Below are positions 1 to 8,752 of a stretch of DNA of 64,000 bases, one piece after another. Made by a program: the position numbers and the translations under genes. Numbering within the stretch: the stretch's first letter is position 1; the number at the start of each line of letters is the position of its first letter. Location of the stretch: the NCBI RefSeq assembly GCF_907177275.1, contig NZ_CAJSLV010000053.1:1-64000 (forward strand). The letters are read 5' to 3'. This stretch comes from Actinacidiphila cocklensis (lineage in GTDB: Bacteria; Actinomycetota; Actinomycetes; Streptomycetales; Streptomycetaceae). Under the pieces are notes generated by a model. The model did no database searches and had not been told where the DNA came from. It saw only the letters and a program-made list of their open reading frames with translations.

Positions 1-1
1 C

Positions 2-1492
2 GCCGCCACCGCGGGCGGGGCGCCGCCGCCGGCCGGCCCGCCGCCGGGACCCGGCGGCCGCACCCGCCGCTACGCCCCCAGACAGACGCCGCTGCCCGAA
101 CTGGACGCGCAGGCCAGGAAGCTGCTGGTGGCCACGGACGACGCGGTGCGCACCAGCCAGGAGGACGTCGGCTTCGCGGCGGCGCAGTTCGGCGAGACGG
201 CGGCCCAGCCGTTCACCGAGGCGGTCGACTATGCCAAGGGCGAGCTGACCGCGGCCTTCCGGCTGCGGCAGCAGCTCGACGACGCCTTCCCCGTGGACGA
301 CGAGACCCGGCGGCAGATGCTGGACGAGATCCTGTCCCGCTGCACGCAGGCCGACCGGCGGCTCGACGCGGAGTCCGAGTCCTTCGACCGGCTGCGGGCG
401 ATGGAGGCGAACGCCCCGCAGGTACTGGAGCAGGCCGAGGCGAAGGCCACGGCGCTGCCGGGCCGGATCGCGGGCGCCGAGGCGGCGCTCGCGCCGCTGT
501 CCGCCGCCTACGCCGGCTCGGCCGTCGAGCCGGTCGCCGGGCACCCCGCAGAGGCCCGCGACCGGCTGGAGTTCGCCCGGTCCAGCCTCGACCAGGCCAG
601 GGCGGCGATCGGCACCGACCACGGCCGCGCCGCGGTCTTCGTCCGCGCGGCCGAGGGCGCGCTCGGCCAGGCCACCACGCTGGCCGACTCGGTCACCCGC
701 CGCGCCGAGGAGCTCCGCGCCGCCGACGCCGGCCTGCGGGCCGCCCTGACCGGGACCGACGCCGACCTCGCGGAGGCCCGCGGCCTCCTCGGCGCCCCCG
801 CCCCACCGGGCGCGAGCGCACCGGGCCACGGCGATCTGCGGGGGCGGATCGCGCGGGCCGAGGCGGTGGTCGCCGACGTACGGGCGGAGCTGGCCGGCGG
901 GCGCTACGACCCGATCGCGGGGCTGCGGCGGGTGGAGGAGGCGGACGCGGGCCTGGACGAGGCGCTGGCCGGGGCGCGCGAGCAGGAGGTCGGCGAGCGG
1001 CGTGCCCGCGAGCTGCTCGACCAGGCGCTGCTGGCGGCCCGCAGCGAGGTCGCGGCGGCCCATGACGTGATCACCACCCACCGGGGCGCGATCGGCAGCC
1101 AGGCACGTACCCGGCTGGCGGAGGCCGAGCGCCGGCTCCAGCAGGCGGGGGCCGCGGCCCCCGCCGACGCCTTCGCCGCCCTCGCGCACGCCCGGGACGC
1201 CGACCGGCTGGCACGCGAGGCCCAGCGGCTGGCCCGGCAGGACGTCGGCGGCTTCGTCGGGGTCTCCAACGGCGGCCGCCGCGGCGGCCCGGGCATGGGC
1301 GGCATGGGCGGGGCGGTGCTCGGCGGGATCATCCTCGGCGAGCTGTTCGGCAACGGACGCGGTGCCCGCGGCGGCATCGGCAGCCTCGGCGGCAGGCGCG
1401 GCCTGGGGAGCGGCGGTTTCGGGGGCGCCGGCCCCGGCAGCTTCGGCGGCGGCAGGACCCGCGGCCGCATGGGCGGCGGCGGACGCTTCTAG
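2..1492 (+). CDS. TPM-domain membrane protein, 3' part
   Basis: The reading frame is open from the window edge, so the 5' end is missing. The frame enters in a Pro/Gly-rich linker and then gives a long Ala/Glu/Arg-rich helical region typical of the segment after the TPM domain and membrane anchor in Streptomyces TPM proteins; the TPM domain itself should lie upstream. The last 90 or so residues are a Gly/Arg low-complexity tail containing one short hydrophobic patch (GGAVLGGIILGELFG). In relatives this gene precedes a PspA/IM30 gene, as here (66-nt gap). The role is probably envelope-associated, but this is family inference. A GTG at 128 could be read as a start, but the frame continues well upstream in family-like sequence. 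Confidence 0.75.
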   Translation, partial: AATAGGAPPPAGPPPGPGGRTRRYAPRQTPLPELDAQARKLLVATDDAVRTSQEDVGFAAAQFGETAAQPFTEAVDYAKGELTAAFRLRQQLDDAFPVDDETRRQMLDEILSRCTQADRRLDAESESFDRLRAMEANAPQVLEQAEAKATALPGRIAGAEAALAPLSAAYAGSAVEPVAGHPAEARDRLEFARSSLDQARAAIGTDHGRAAVFVRAAEGALGQATTLADSVTRRAEELRAADAGLRAALTGTDADLAEARGLLGAPAPPGASAPGHGDLRGRIARAEAVVADVRAELAGGRYDPIAGLRRVEEADAGLDEALAGAREQEVGERRARELLDQALLAARSEVAAAHDVITTHRGAIGSQARTRLAEAERRLQQAGAAAPADAFAALAHARDADRLAREAQRLARQDVGGFVGVSNGGRRGGPGMGGMGGAVLGGIILGELFGNGRGARGGIGSLGGRRGLGSGGFGGAGPGSFGGGRTRGRMGGGGRF

Positions 1493-1558
1493 CCCCCGCG
1501 ACACACCCCCGCGACACACCCCGACCCCCGCCGTACCCCCACGGCCAGGGAGCGACCG

Positions 1559-1900
1559 ATGACCAGCGGGCAGACCGTCCTCCGCCGGGTGGCGCAGCTC
1601 GCGAAGGCGAACACCAACGCGCTGATCGACCAGGCGGAGGACCCGCAGCTGGCCGCCCGCGCCACGTCCGCCCGGGCGCAGAACCGCATGATGGACGCCG
1701 TCAGGAGCGTCGACGTGCTCGACCCCACCAGCGAGCTGGGCCGCTTCGAGGACGAGGTGCGCCGCGAGGAGGCGCGCGCCAAGGGCAAGGAGGAGCCTGC
1801 CGCTTCGTCGCTCGACGCGCAGTTCGAGTCGCCCGACGCCCTCGGCGACGGCGCCGAGATCGACGCCAGGCTCGCCCGCATCAAGACCGGAGCGGCCTGA
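1559..1900 (+). CDS. PspA/IM30-family protein with internal deletion
   Basis: This 113-residue protein starts like a Streptomyces PspA/IM30 protein (residues 1-29: QTVLRRVAQLAKANTNAL, then DQAEDPQ) and ends like one (residues 36-113: RMMDAVRSVDVLDPTSELG, then RREEAR and SSLDAQFE). The central coiled coil, about 140 residues in normal 250-residue relatives, is absent and the two ends join in frame near residue 30. PspA proteins bind and stabilise stressed membranes through that long helical hairpin, so the product is unlikely to assemble normally. ATG start with GGGAGCG-type ribosome site upstream. It follows the TPM gene in the same direction. It is either a recent in-frame deletion that still reads through or a reduced paralogue. 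Confidence 0.8.
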   Translation: MTSGQTVLRRVAQLAKANTNALIDQAEDPQLAARATSARAQNRMMDAVRSVDVLDPTSELGRFEDEVRREEARAKGKEEPAASSLDAQFESPDALGDGAEIDARLARIKTGAA

Positions 1901-1918
1901 AACGCCCCTCGCCCCGGG

Positions 1919-4483
1919 TCAGAACATGCTCAGCAGTTCGTCCACCGTCGGCGTCGCCACGTGGGACTGCCGTCCGGGCAGGGCGAGTTCGAACCACACC
2001 GTCTTGCCCCGGTGGGTGCGCCTGCTGCCCCAGCTCTCGCTGAGCATCGTGACCAGCTGCAGCCCGCGGCCGCCCTCGTCGGTGTCGCGGGCGCGGCGGC
2101 GGCGCGGCTGGACCAGGGCGCTGTCCCAGACCTCGCACACCAGGGTGCGGTCCAGCAGCAGGCGCAGCCTTATGTCGCCGTAGCCGTGCCGCAGCGCATT
2201 GGTGACCAGCTCGCTGACCAGCAGCTCGGTGGTGTCGACCAGGTCGCCGAGGTCCCAGGCGAGCAGCTGCTCGCGGGCCAGTTCGCGCCCCTTGGCCACG
2301 GAGGTCGGCTGCGGCTTGAGCGTCCAGTCGCCGACCTGGTCGGCGGGCAGGCCGCGGATACGGGCCATCAGCAGCGCGATGTCGTCCTCGCCGTGCGCGG
2401 TGTCCACGGTCGCGAGCACGTGGTCGCAGATGTCCTCCAGCGGCCGCTCCGGGCCGTCGAGGGAGCGCCGGAAGGCGTCAAGCCCTTCGTCCAGCGGGAG
2501 GCTGCGCGACTCGACGAGTCCGTCGGTGTAGAGGGCGAGCAGCGCGCCCTCGGGCAGCTCCACCTCGCTCTCCTCGAACGGCTCGCCGCCGACGCCGAGC
2601 GGTACGCCCCTGGGCAGTTCCAGCAGCAGCGGCGACTCGCCGGGCTCCACGACGACCGGCGGCAGGTGGCCCGCGTTGGCGATCGTGCAGCGCCGGGTGA
2701 CGGCGTCGTAGACGACGTAGACGCACGTGGCGAGGTAGACCTCGGTGAGGTCGGAGTCGCCGCGCTCCTTCGTCCTGCGGGTGCGGCCGGGGGTCGGGGC
2801 GCCCAGGCCGCGTACGACCTCGTCCAGGGCGCTGAGCACCTCGCCCGGCTCCAGGTCGAGCATCGCCAGGGTGCGCACGGCGGTGCGCAGTTCGCCCATC
2901 GCGACGGCGGCGCGCAGGCCGCGGCCCATGACGTCGCCGACGACGAGGGCGGTGCGGTGTCCCGGCAGTTCGATGACGTCGAACCAGTCCCCGCCGACCT
3001 CGGTCTCCATGCTGCCCGGCAGGTAGCGGCAGGCGATGTCCAGGCCCGCGGCCTCCGGGTCGTCGGGCGGCAGCAGGCTGCGCTGGAGGATCAGCGCGCG
3101 CTCGTGCTCGCGGCGGTAGAGGCGGGCGTTGTCGATGAAGATGGCGGCGCGCGCGGCCAGTTCCTCGGCCAGCATCCGGTCCCGCTCGGTGAAGGGCTCG
3201 CTGCCCTTGGCGCGGGAGAACTGCACCAGGCCGAGCACCGTGTCGCGGGCGACCATGGGCACCACCAGCGTGGACTGCACCAGGGCGCCGCCCAGGTCCT
3301 GCCCGCCGTCGCCGTCGAGCACCTGCGGCTGCGCGGTGCGCAGCGCGCGGGCGCTGGCGGAGCTGAAGCGGTAGCGGTGGACGGAGCCGACCGAGACCGG
3401 CCCCGCGTCGGCGGACACGTCGTCGTCGTCACCGGCCATCGCGACGGGCGCGTCGGACACGGAGCTGGCGAAGGCGACCCTGCGCAGCTCGCCGCTGCCG
3501 TCGGTGGTGCCCGACAGCTCCTCGGCGCCGGACAGCAGTGCCTGGTAGAGGTCGACGGACGCCAGGTCGCAGAAGTGCGGCACCGCCACGTCGAGCAGCT
3601 CGCGCGCGGTGGTCTCCAGGTCCAGCGAGGTACCGATCCGCGCGCCCGCCTCGTTGAGCAGCGCCAGGTTGCGCCGGGCGTGCGCGGCCTCGCGCTCCGC
3701 GCGCTGCCGCCCCGTGACGTCCATCGCCAGGCCCGCGACGCCGATCGGCCGGCCGGAGGAGCTGTGCAGGCGGTACAGCGAGATCGACCAGCGGCGCCGG
3801 CCCGGGTCGCCCGGCACGGTGCCGACCAGCGGCATGTCGAGCACCGCGTCGCCGGTCTCCAGCACCTGGCGCAGGGCCGCGGTCAGCCGGTCGGCCTCGA
3901 CCCGGGACAGGAAGTCGTGCGGGCCGCGTCCGCGGTGCTCTTCGGCCGGGCGGCCGAAGACGGTGGCGAAGCGGTCGTTGACCCGGATCAGCCGAAGCCG
4001 GTTGTCGAAGAGCACGAAGCCCATCGGGGACTGCCCGAAGACCGCCTGGGAGGCGGCCAGGTCGGTCTCGATCTGGCGCAGCGTGGCCACATCGACGGCG
4101 ATGCACAGGGCGCCGCGGTCGGCCGGCATCACGTACACCTCGGCCAGGCCCTCGGTACCTGACGCGTCGTTGTACGGCACGAGGCCGGTCCACTCGCGGC
4201 CGTTGAGGATGTCGGCGAGCCGTTCGTGGCCGCGGTCCTGGACATGCGGCGGGGCGAACGCGGCGATGGGGTCGCGGCCGACGGCGTCGTCGGCGGAGAC
4301 GCCGAAGAACTCCGCGGCGCGCTCGCTCCACTGCTCGATACGTCCGTCAGGGCCGAGCGAGAACGACGCGACTCGTATGTAGTCGTAGATGGAGCCGGGC
4401 GGGCTGGACTGCCAGACCGCGGTCTCGGCCGCCGCGTCCGCGTCGTCTCCCGGCGGAACCGCCCCTGCTGGCATGTCGCTCAC
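1919..4483 (-). CDS. PAS/GAF/SpoIIE phosphatase with ATPase domain
   Basis: This is an 854-residue multidomain sensor phosphatase. In order it shows two PAS-like domains (about 35-265), a GAF domain (about 275-470), a PP2C/SpoIIE phosphatase domain with the metal-binding stretch METEVGGDWFDV and GDVMGRGLRAA, and a C-terminal HATPase (RsbW-like) domain with N-box SELVTNALRHG and G-box DEGGRGLQL. Proteins of this class dephosphorylate anti-anti-sigma factors and may phosphorylate them in turn, linking a sensed signal to a partner-switch. No transmembrane segment is seen, so it is likely cytoplasmic. The ATG start is at 4483. A close paralogue lies upstream on the same strand, 253 nt away. Confidence 0.9.
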   Translation of the reverse strand: MSDMPAGAVPPGDDADAAAETAVWQSSPPGSIYDYIRVASFSLGPDGRIEQWSERAAEFFGVSADDAVGRDPIAAFAPPHVQDRGHERLADILNGREWTGLVPYNDASGTEGLAEVYVMPADRGALCIAVDVATLRQIETDLAASQAVFGQSPMGFVLFDNRLRLIRVNDRFATVFGRPAEEHRGRGPHDFLSRVEADRLTAALRQVLETGDAVLDMPLVGTVPGDPGRRRWSISLYRLHSSSGRPIGVAGLAMDVTGRQRAEREAAHARRNLALLNEAGARIGTSLDLETTARELLDVAVPHFCDLASVDLYQALLSGAEELSGTTDGSGELRRVAFASSVSDAPVAMAGDDDDVSADAGPVSVGSVHRYRFSSASARALRTAQPQVLDGDGGQDLGGALVQSTLVVPMVARDTVLGLVQFSRAKGSEPFTERDRMLAEELAARAAIFIDNARLYRREHERALILQRSLLPPDDPEAAGLDIACRYLPGSMETEVGGDWFDVIELPGHRTALVVGDVMGRGLRAAVAMGELRTAVRTLAMLDLEPGEVLSALDEVVRGLGAPTPGRTRRTKERGDSDLTEVYLATCVYVVYDAVTRRCTIANAGHLPPVVVEPGESPLLLELPRGVPLGVGGEPFEESEVELPEGALLALYTDGLVESRSLPLDEGLDAFRRSLDGPERPLEDICDHVLATVDTAHGEDDIALLMARIRGLPADQVGDWTLKPQPTSVAKGRELAREQLLAWDLGDLVDTTELLVSELVTNALRHGYGDIRLRLLLDRTLVCEVWDSALVQPRRRRARDTDEGGRGLQLVTMLSESWGSRRTHRGKTVWFELALPGRQSHVATPTVDELLSMF

Positions 4484-4736
4484 TCGCCCGACCCCTCCAG
4501 CTCAGCACACATGGACCGGTTGGAGCTGAGTATTCAGCATGCGGACCGTCCAGCACACGGTCTTGTCGATCACAGCATCATCTCGGCTCGCGGGGCACGG
4601 GGGCCGTCCCCTGAACACCTCGCTCGCACCTTTCGCTCTCGTCTCTTCGGAATACCCGGCACACGCCCCGCGAATCATTTCGGTGATCACAACGGGGGCG
4701 GTGTGTCGGTGGTCACGGGAGGCCCCGCCTCACGCG

Positions 4737-7319
4737 TCACGGGAGTGCCAGTTCGAACCACACGGTCTTGCCCAGCGGCCCGTGTCTCGTCCCCCAGCGG
4801 CGGCTCGCGCCGGCCACCAGCTGCAGCCCGCGGCCGCCCTCGTCCTCCGCGGTGGCGACCCGCTCGCGCGGCGGGTCGGGCAGCGGGTCCGACACCTCGA
4901 CCAGCAGCGACGTACCGCAGACCATCCGCACCCCGATGGGGCCGTGCGCATAGCGCAGCGAGTTGGTGACCAGCTCGCTGACCAGCAGCACCGTCACGTC
5001 GGTCAGCTCGGGCAGCCCCCAGTCGGCGAGCGCGTCCCGCACCCGGCGGCGGGCCAGCCGTACCGCGCTGGCTTCCGCGGGGAACGTCCAGGACGCGGTG
5101 GAACCGCTCGGCAATGTACCGAGCCGGGCCATCAGCAGGGCCACGTCGTCGGGCTCGCGCCCGGGCTCCATGGCGGCCAGCAGGTCGTCGCAGGCCTCCT
5201 CCAGCGAGTCCAGCGGGCGGCACAACGTGGTGCGCAGGCGCTCCAGGCCGGTGCCGATGTCGTGGCGGCGGGACTCGACCAGGCCGTCGGTGTACAGCAC
5301 GAGGACCGTGCCGTCGGGCACGTCCAGCTCGGTCGTCTCGAAGCGGACGCCGCCCACCCCCAGCGGCACCCCGGGAGGCAGGTCGAGCAGCCGGGCGGCC
5401 TGCCGGCCGGGGCGGTCGCCCGGCTCGACCAGCACCGGTGGCGGGTGCCCGGCCTGTGCGATGGTGCAGCGGCGGGTCGAGGGGTCGTAGACGGCGTAGA
5501 CGGCGGTGGCCATCCAGCCCTCGGCCTGATTCTGCGCGAGGTCGTCGCCCAGCTCGCTGACCCGGCGCAGCAGCTCGTCAGGGGCCATGTCCAGGCCCGC
5601 CAGGGTGCGCACCGCGGTCCGCAGCCGGCCCATGGTCGCCGCCGCGGGCAGGCCGTGGCCCATGACGTCGCCGACGACGAAGCCGACCCGGCCGCCGGCC
5701 AGCGGCAGCACGTCGAACCAGTCGCCGCCGACCTCGGCGACGCTGCTGCCCGGTACGTAGCGGTAGGCCACGTCCACGCCCGGCGCCGCGGGGGTGGAGC
5801 GCGGCAGCAGGGAGCGCTGGAGCATCAGGGCGCCCTCGCGCTCGCGGACGTACAGCCGCGCGTTGTCCAGCGAGGCGCCCGCGCGGTCGGCCAGCTCCAT
5901 GCCGAGCGCCACGTCCTCCTGGTCGAACGCCTCGCGGCCGCCCGCCCGGCTGACCACCAGCAGCCCCAGCACCACGCCGTGCGCGCGCAGCGGCAGCACC
6001 AGCATCGACTGGACGCCGACGGCGAGGGCCGCGCCCGTCTTGGGGTCGTCCGCGGAGGTCATGTTCACCAGTTCCTCGCGCGAACCGAGCAGCTTGGGCC
6101 GCCCGGTGGCCAGCACCTCGCCGAAGGGCGACTTGCGGTCGAAGGACATGGCCTGCCCCGGCCTGATCATCCGCACCACGTCGGGGCTCCAGGTGATCGC
6201 GCCGACACCGGTCTGCCGCATCGGCGTGCTGTCGCTGTACGGGGCGGTGGGCAGCTCGCCGCCCTCGGCCAGCTGGGAGTGCAGGACCACGCCCGAGTAG
6301 TCGCCGAAGGTCGGCACCAGGGAGGCGGCCAGCTCCTCGGCGTTTCTGCGTACGTCGAGCTGGCCGGCGATCCGCGAGCCGACGTCGTTGAGCAGGGCGA
6401 GCCGCCGCCTGGCCCGCTCGGCCCTGGACGCGGCCTCCACGCGCTCGGTCACGTCGATGACGGTCGCGCTGATGCCCAGCACCCGGCCCGCCCGGTCCGC
6501 CAGCCGGTGGTACGACAGCGACCGGTGCCCGTGGCCGCCGGGCGCGGGCGAGACCAGGTCGATCACCGGCCGCCCGGTGACCAGCACGTCCTGTTGGAGC
6601 GCGGTCAGCGACTCGGCGTCCCTGACGTCCAGCACCTCCGCGACGGTGTGGCCGACGTGGTCGGCGACGGAGCGGCCGTTCATCCTGGCCAGGGCCTCGT
6701 TGACGCGGACGTAGCGCAGCTCCTTGTCGAAGATCGCCACGCCCAGCGGGGAGGCGTCGAAGAGCGAGTCGAGCGCGGCCAGGTCGTGCTCCAGCGTCCG
6801 CAGCCGGCTGGTCTCCACCATGGACGCCAGGACGAACGGCCGCCCGTCCCCGTCCACCAGCAGCGACGCCCGCGCCTCGACCTGCACGGTGTGGCCGTCG
6901 CGGTGCAGCAGCGACAGGATGCCGTCCCAGCGCCCGCTGCGCAGCAGCTCCCCGAGGAGCTGCTCGGCGTGCGCCGGCGACGGTACGGGCCGCTGCCCCG
7001 CACTCCGCTGCTCGCCCGGCGCGAAGAGCCCGCCGACCCGCCGCCCGACGATGTGCTCGCCCGCCCACCCGAGCACTTCCTCCGCCAGGGGGCTCCACAG
7101 CAGCACCCGCCCGGAGGTGTCGAGCATGACCACGGCGACCCGCAGGGTGTCCATCAGGGTGCCGGCGGCGGTCCCCCCGACGCCGGTGTCGTCGGGCAGG
7201 CCTGCGGCGTTCTGCCCGTGCGGCTCGTGCGCCTCGTCCTGCTCGCGCGGCTCGTCCGGCGGGGGGTGGTGGTCGGCGGGCGGCTGCGCGGCAGGCGGGG
7301 TGTCGCCGCTGTCGCTCAT
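4737..7319 (-). CDS. PAS/GAF/SpoIIE phosphatase with ATPase domain (paralogue)
   Basis: The architecture matches the neighbouring downstream gene: PAS domains (about 50-310), GAF (about 320-490), SpoIIE/PP2C phosphatase (SVAEVGGDWFDV, GDVMGHGLPAA) and a C-terminal HATPase domain (SELVTNSLRYA, DEGGRGLQL). Residues 5-45 are a Pro/His/Glu-rich unstructured stretch not found in the other copy. I use the ATG at 7319; an in-frame GTG three codons upstream (7328) is an alternative. The two genes look like an old tandem duplication whose sensor halves have diverged more than the catalytic halves. They probably feed different signals into the same kind of anti-sigma switch. Confidence 0.9.
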   Translation of the reverse strand: MSDSGDTPPAAQPPADHHPPPDEPREQDEAHEPHGQNAAGLPDDTGVGGTAAGTLMDTLRVAVVMLDTSGRVLLWSPLAEEVLGWAGEHIVGRRVGGLFAPGEQRSAGQRPVPSPAHAEQLLGELLRSGRWDGILSLLHRDGHTVQVEARASLLVDGDGRPFVLASMVETSRLRTLEHDLAALDSLFDASPLGVAIFDKELRYVRVNEALARMNGRSVADHVGHTVAEVLDVRDAESLTALQQDVLVTGRPVIDLVSPAPGGHGHRSLSYHRLADRAGRVLGISATVIDVTERVEAASRAERARRRLALLNDVGSRIAGQLDVRRNAEELAASLVPTFGDYSGVVLHSQLAEGGELPTAPYSDSTPMRQTGVGAITWSPDVVRMIRPGQAMSFDRKSPFGEVLATGRPKLLGSREELVNMTSADDPKTGAALAVGVQSMLVLPLRAHGVVLGLLVVSRAGGREAFDQEDVALGMELADRAGASLDNARLYVREREGALMLQRSLLPRSTPAAPGVDVAYRYVPGSSVAEVGGDWFDVLPLAGGRVGFVVGDVMGHGLPAAATMGRLRTAVRTLAGLDMAPDELLRRVSELGDDLAQNQAEGWMATAVYAVYDPSTRRCTIAQAGHPPPVLVEPGDRPGRQAARLLDLPPGVPLGVGGVRFETTELDVPDGTVLVLYTDGLVESRRHDIGTGLERLRTTLCRPLDSLEEACDDLLAAMEPGREPDDVALLMARLGTLPSGSTASWTFPAEASAVRLARRRVRDALADWGLPELTDVTVLLVSELVTNSLRYAHGPIGVRMVCGTSLLVEVSDPLPDPPRERVATAEDEGGRGLQLVAGASRRWGTRHGPLGKTVWFELALP

Positions 7320-7484
7320 GCGTCGCACCCCCGGACCGGGTCGGGCCGGTTCCGTCCGGCCTCCTACAGGGATTCATCCCTACTTACCCGATATTCCCCT
7401 ATGCACCCGTTCCCCGCGTCCCCACCGCCGCCGCCCGGAGGAGGCGCCGTTCAGGGCGGCGACCGGACGCCGCCCCAGGCGCCC

Positions 7485-7898
7485 TCAGGACCCTTCGCGG
7501 GACCCGCCGAGCCGGGAAGCCACCCAGTGCACCGCGGGGCGGTCCTGGGGCAGCCAGTCGACGCTGTCGACCTCGCCCTGCCGCAGCCAGCGCAGCTCGT
7601 CGTGGTCCTGGAGCGGCAGCGGGCTGCCCGACACCAGGCGGGCCGTCCACACCTGGAGCACCAGCGCGCCGCCGGCCACCGGCCACTGCCCGGGCACCCG
7701 CTCCAGCGGCTCGACCTCGACGCCCAGCTCCTCGCGCAGCTCGCGCACCAGTGCGCCCGGCGCGGTCTCGCCGGGCTCCAGCTTGCCGCCCGGCAGCTCC
7801 CAGCGCCCGGCAAGGGCCGCGGGGGCGGTACGGCGGGCGGCGAGCAGCCGGCCGCCGGAGAGCACGGCGCCGCCCACCACCAGCCGTGCGGCCGTCAC
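7485..7898 (-). CDS. NUDIX hydrolase (MutT-like)
   Basis: A 137-residue protein with a complete Nudix box, GKLEPGETAPGALVREL followed by REELGV, which matches GX5EX7REUXEEXGU and binds the catalytic Mg2+. Short MutT-like proteins of this kind usually hydrolyse oxidised or non-canonical nucleoside triphosphates; the substrate here is not determined. The start is the GTG at 7898, whose bases overlap the stop of the SPOR gene (GTGA), giving translational coupling. It is the last gene of the rpiB-SPOR-nudix operon. Confidence 0.88.
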   Translation of the reverse strand: MTAARLVVGGAVLSGGRLLAARRTAPAALAGRWELPGGKLEPGETAPGALVRELREELGVEVEPLERVPGQWPVAGGALVLQVWTARLVSGSPLPLQDHDELRWLRQGEVDSVDWLPQDRPAVHWVASRLGGSREGS

Positions 7899-8101
7899 GC
7901 CTGGGCCAGCCGCGGGGCGACGCGCTCGATGACGTAGCGCCGCTCCGGCGCACCCCCCTGCTCCTGGCCGACCTGCCGGCTGCGGCCGTCGAGCTGGTCG
8001 GCGATCCGCTCGGCCTCGGCCCGGGTCGCGTAACGGCCCACGCGGTAGCGGTTGGCCCCGTCGTCCTGGCGTATGAGGACCCATACGAGGTCGGACGTCA
8101 T
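7895..8101 (-). CDS. Small SPOR-like domain protein
   Basis: A 68-residue protein (MTSDLVWVLIRQDDGANRYR start) made of one small alpha/beta unit with the pattern WVLIRQDDGxNRYRVGRYATRAEAERIAD. Streptomyces proteins of this type are annotated as SPOR-domain proteins, a fold that in larger proteins binds denuded peptidoglycan. No signal peptide is present, so peptidoglycan binding is doubtful for this stand-alone version. The ATG at 8101 lies 4 nt after the rpiB stop and the gene overlaps the NUDIX start, so all three are probably one transcript. Confidence 0.75.
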   Translation of the reverse strand: MTSDLVWVLIRQDDGANRYRVGRYATRAEAERIADQLDGRSRQVGQEQGGAPERRYVIERVAPRLAQA

Positions 8102-8105
8102 CAGG

Positions 8106-8651
8106 TCATGCCCTTTCACTTGCACTGACGGCGGACACGCCGGCAGCGGGAGCGTTCTCGGAGGGGGGAGCATTCTGCGCGGAGGGGGCGGACTCGGGCG
8201 AGGGGGCGGACTCGATCGCGCCGAGGTGCGCGATGTTCGCGCGGTCCTCGGCGTCGCGGTCCTGGTCGGCGCCGGCCGCGAACCACGCGTCCAGGATCTC
8301 GGCGAGCAGGCCGCCGGACAGCAGGCGCAGACTCAGCGCCAGCGCGTTCGCGTCGCTCCAGACGCGCGCCCCGCGCGCGGAGTACGCGTCGCCGCAGAGC
8401 GCCGCGCGTACGCCGGGGACCTTGTTGGCCGCCATCGACGCGCCGGCCCCCGTCCAGCAGCAGACGACGGCCTGGTCGGCGGCGCCCGACGCGACGGCGC
8501 GCGCCGCCGCCTCCGCGCTCCAGGCCCAGTCGGCACGGTCGCCGTCGCGGAGCGCGCCGAAGACCTGCACCGTATGCCCGCGCCGGCGCAACTCCTCGAC
8601 CGCCTGCCGGGCGATCGGCTCATCCATGTCCGAGGAAACAGCGATGCGCAT
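8106..8651 (-). CDS. rpiB: RpiB/LacAB-family sugar-phosphate isomerase
   Basis: Residues 1-140 match the RpiB family (ribose-5-phosphate/ribulose-5-phosphate isomerase type B of the pentose phosphate pathway). The start MRIAVSSDMDEPIA, the active-site region VCCWTGAGASMAANKVPGVR with the Cys used as base, and the closing segment GLLAEILDAWF all fit. Two neighbouring Cys replace the usual single one. The last 40 residues are a low-complexity tail with repeated SAP-x-E-N units (PSPESAPSAQNAPPSENAP) not found in classical RpiB. First gene of the operon with the SPOR and NUDIX genes. Exact sugar substrate is inferred from the family only. Confidence 0.85.
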   Translation of the reverse strand: MRIAVSSDMDEPIARQAVEELRRRGHTVQVFGALRDGDRADWAWSAEAAARAVASGAADQAVVCCWTGAGASMAANKVPGVRAALCGDAYSARGARVWSDANALALSLRLLSGGLLAEILDAWFAAGADQDRDAEDRANIAHLGAIESAPSPESAPSAQNAPPSENAPAAGVSAVSASERA

Positions 8652-8752
8652 ATGCCCGACCCTACGCCCGAGGTTCACAGCGCGGGTACGCATTGACACG
8701 AAGAGGCACCGTTTAGGCCAGGCGTTCGACCAGAAGTCGACGGGGTGTCAAC

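Noticed and set aside
1961-4162. Open frame of 733 codons on the plus strand
   Set aside because: Mirror of the first SpoIIE gene; composition dominated by Gly, Val, Arg, Gln and His as expected from the complement.
4539-7937. Open frame of 1132 codons on the plus strand
   Set aside because: Antisense to the second SpoIIE gene and the NUDIX gene; no domain and shadow-like composition.
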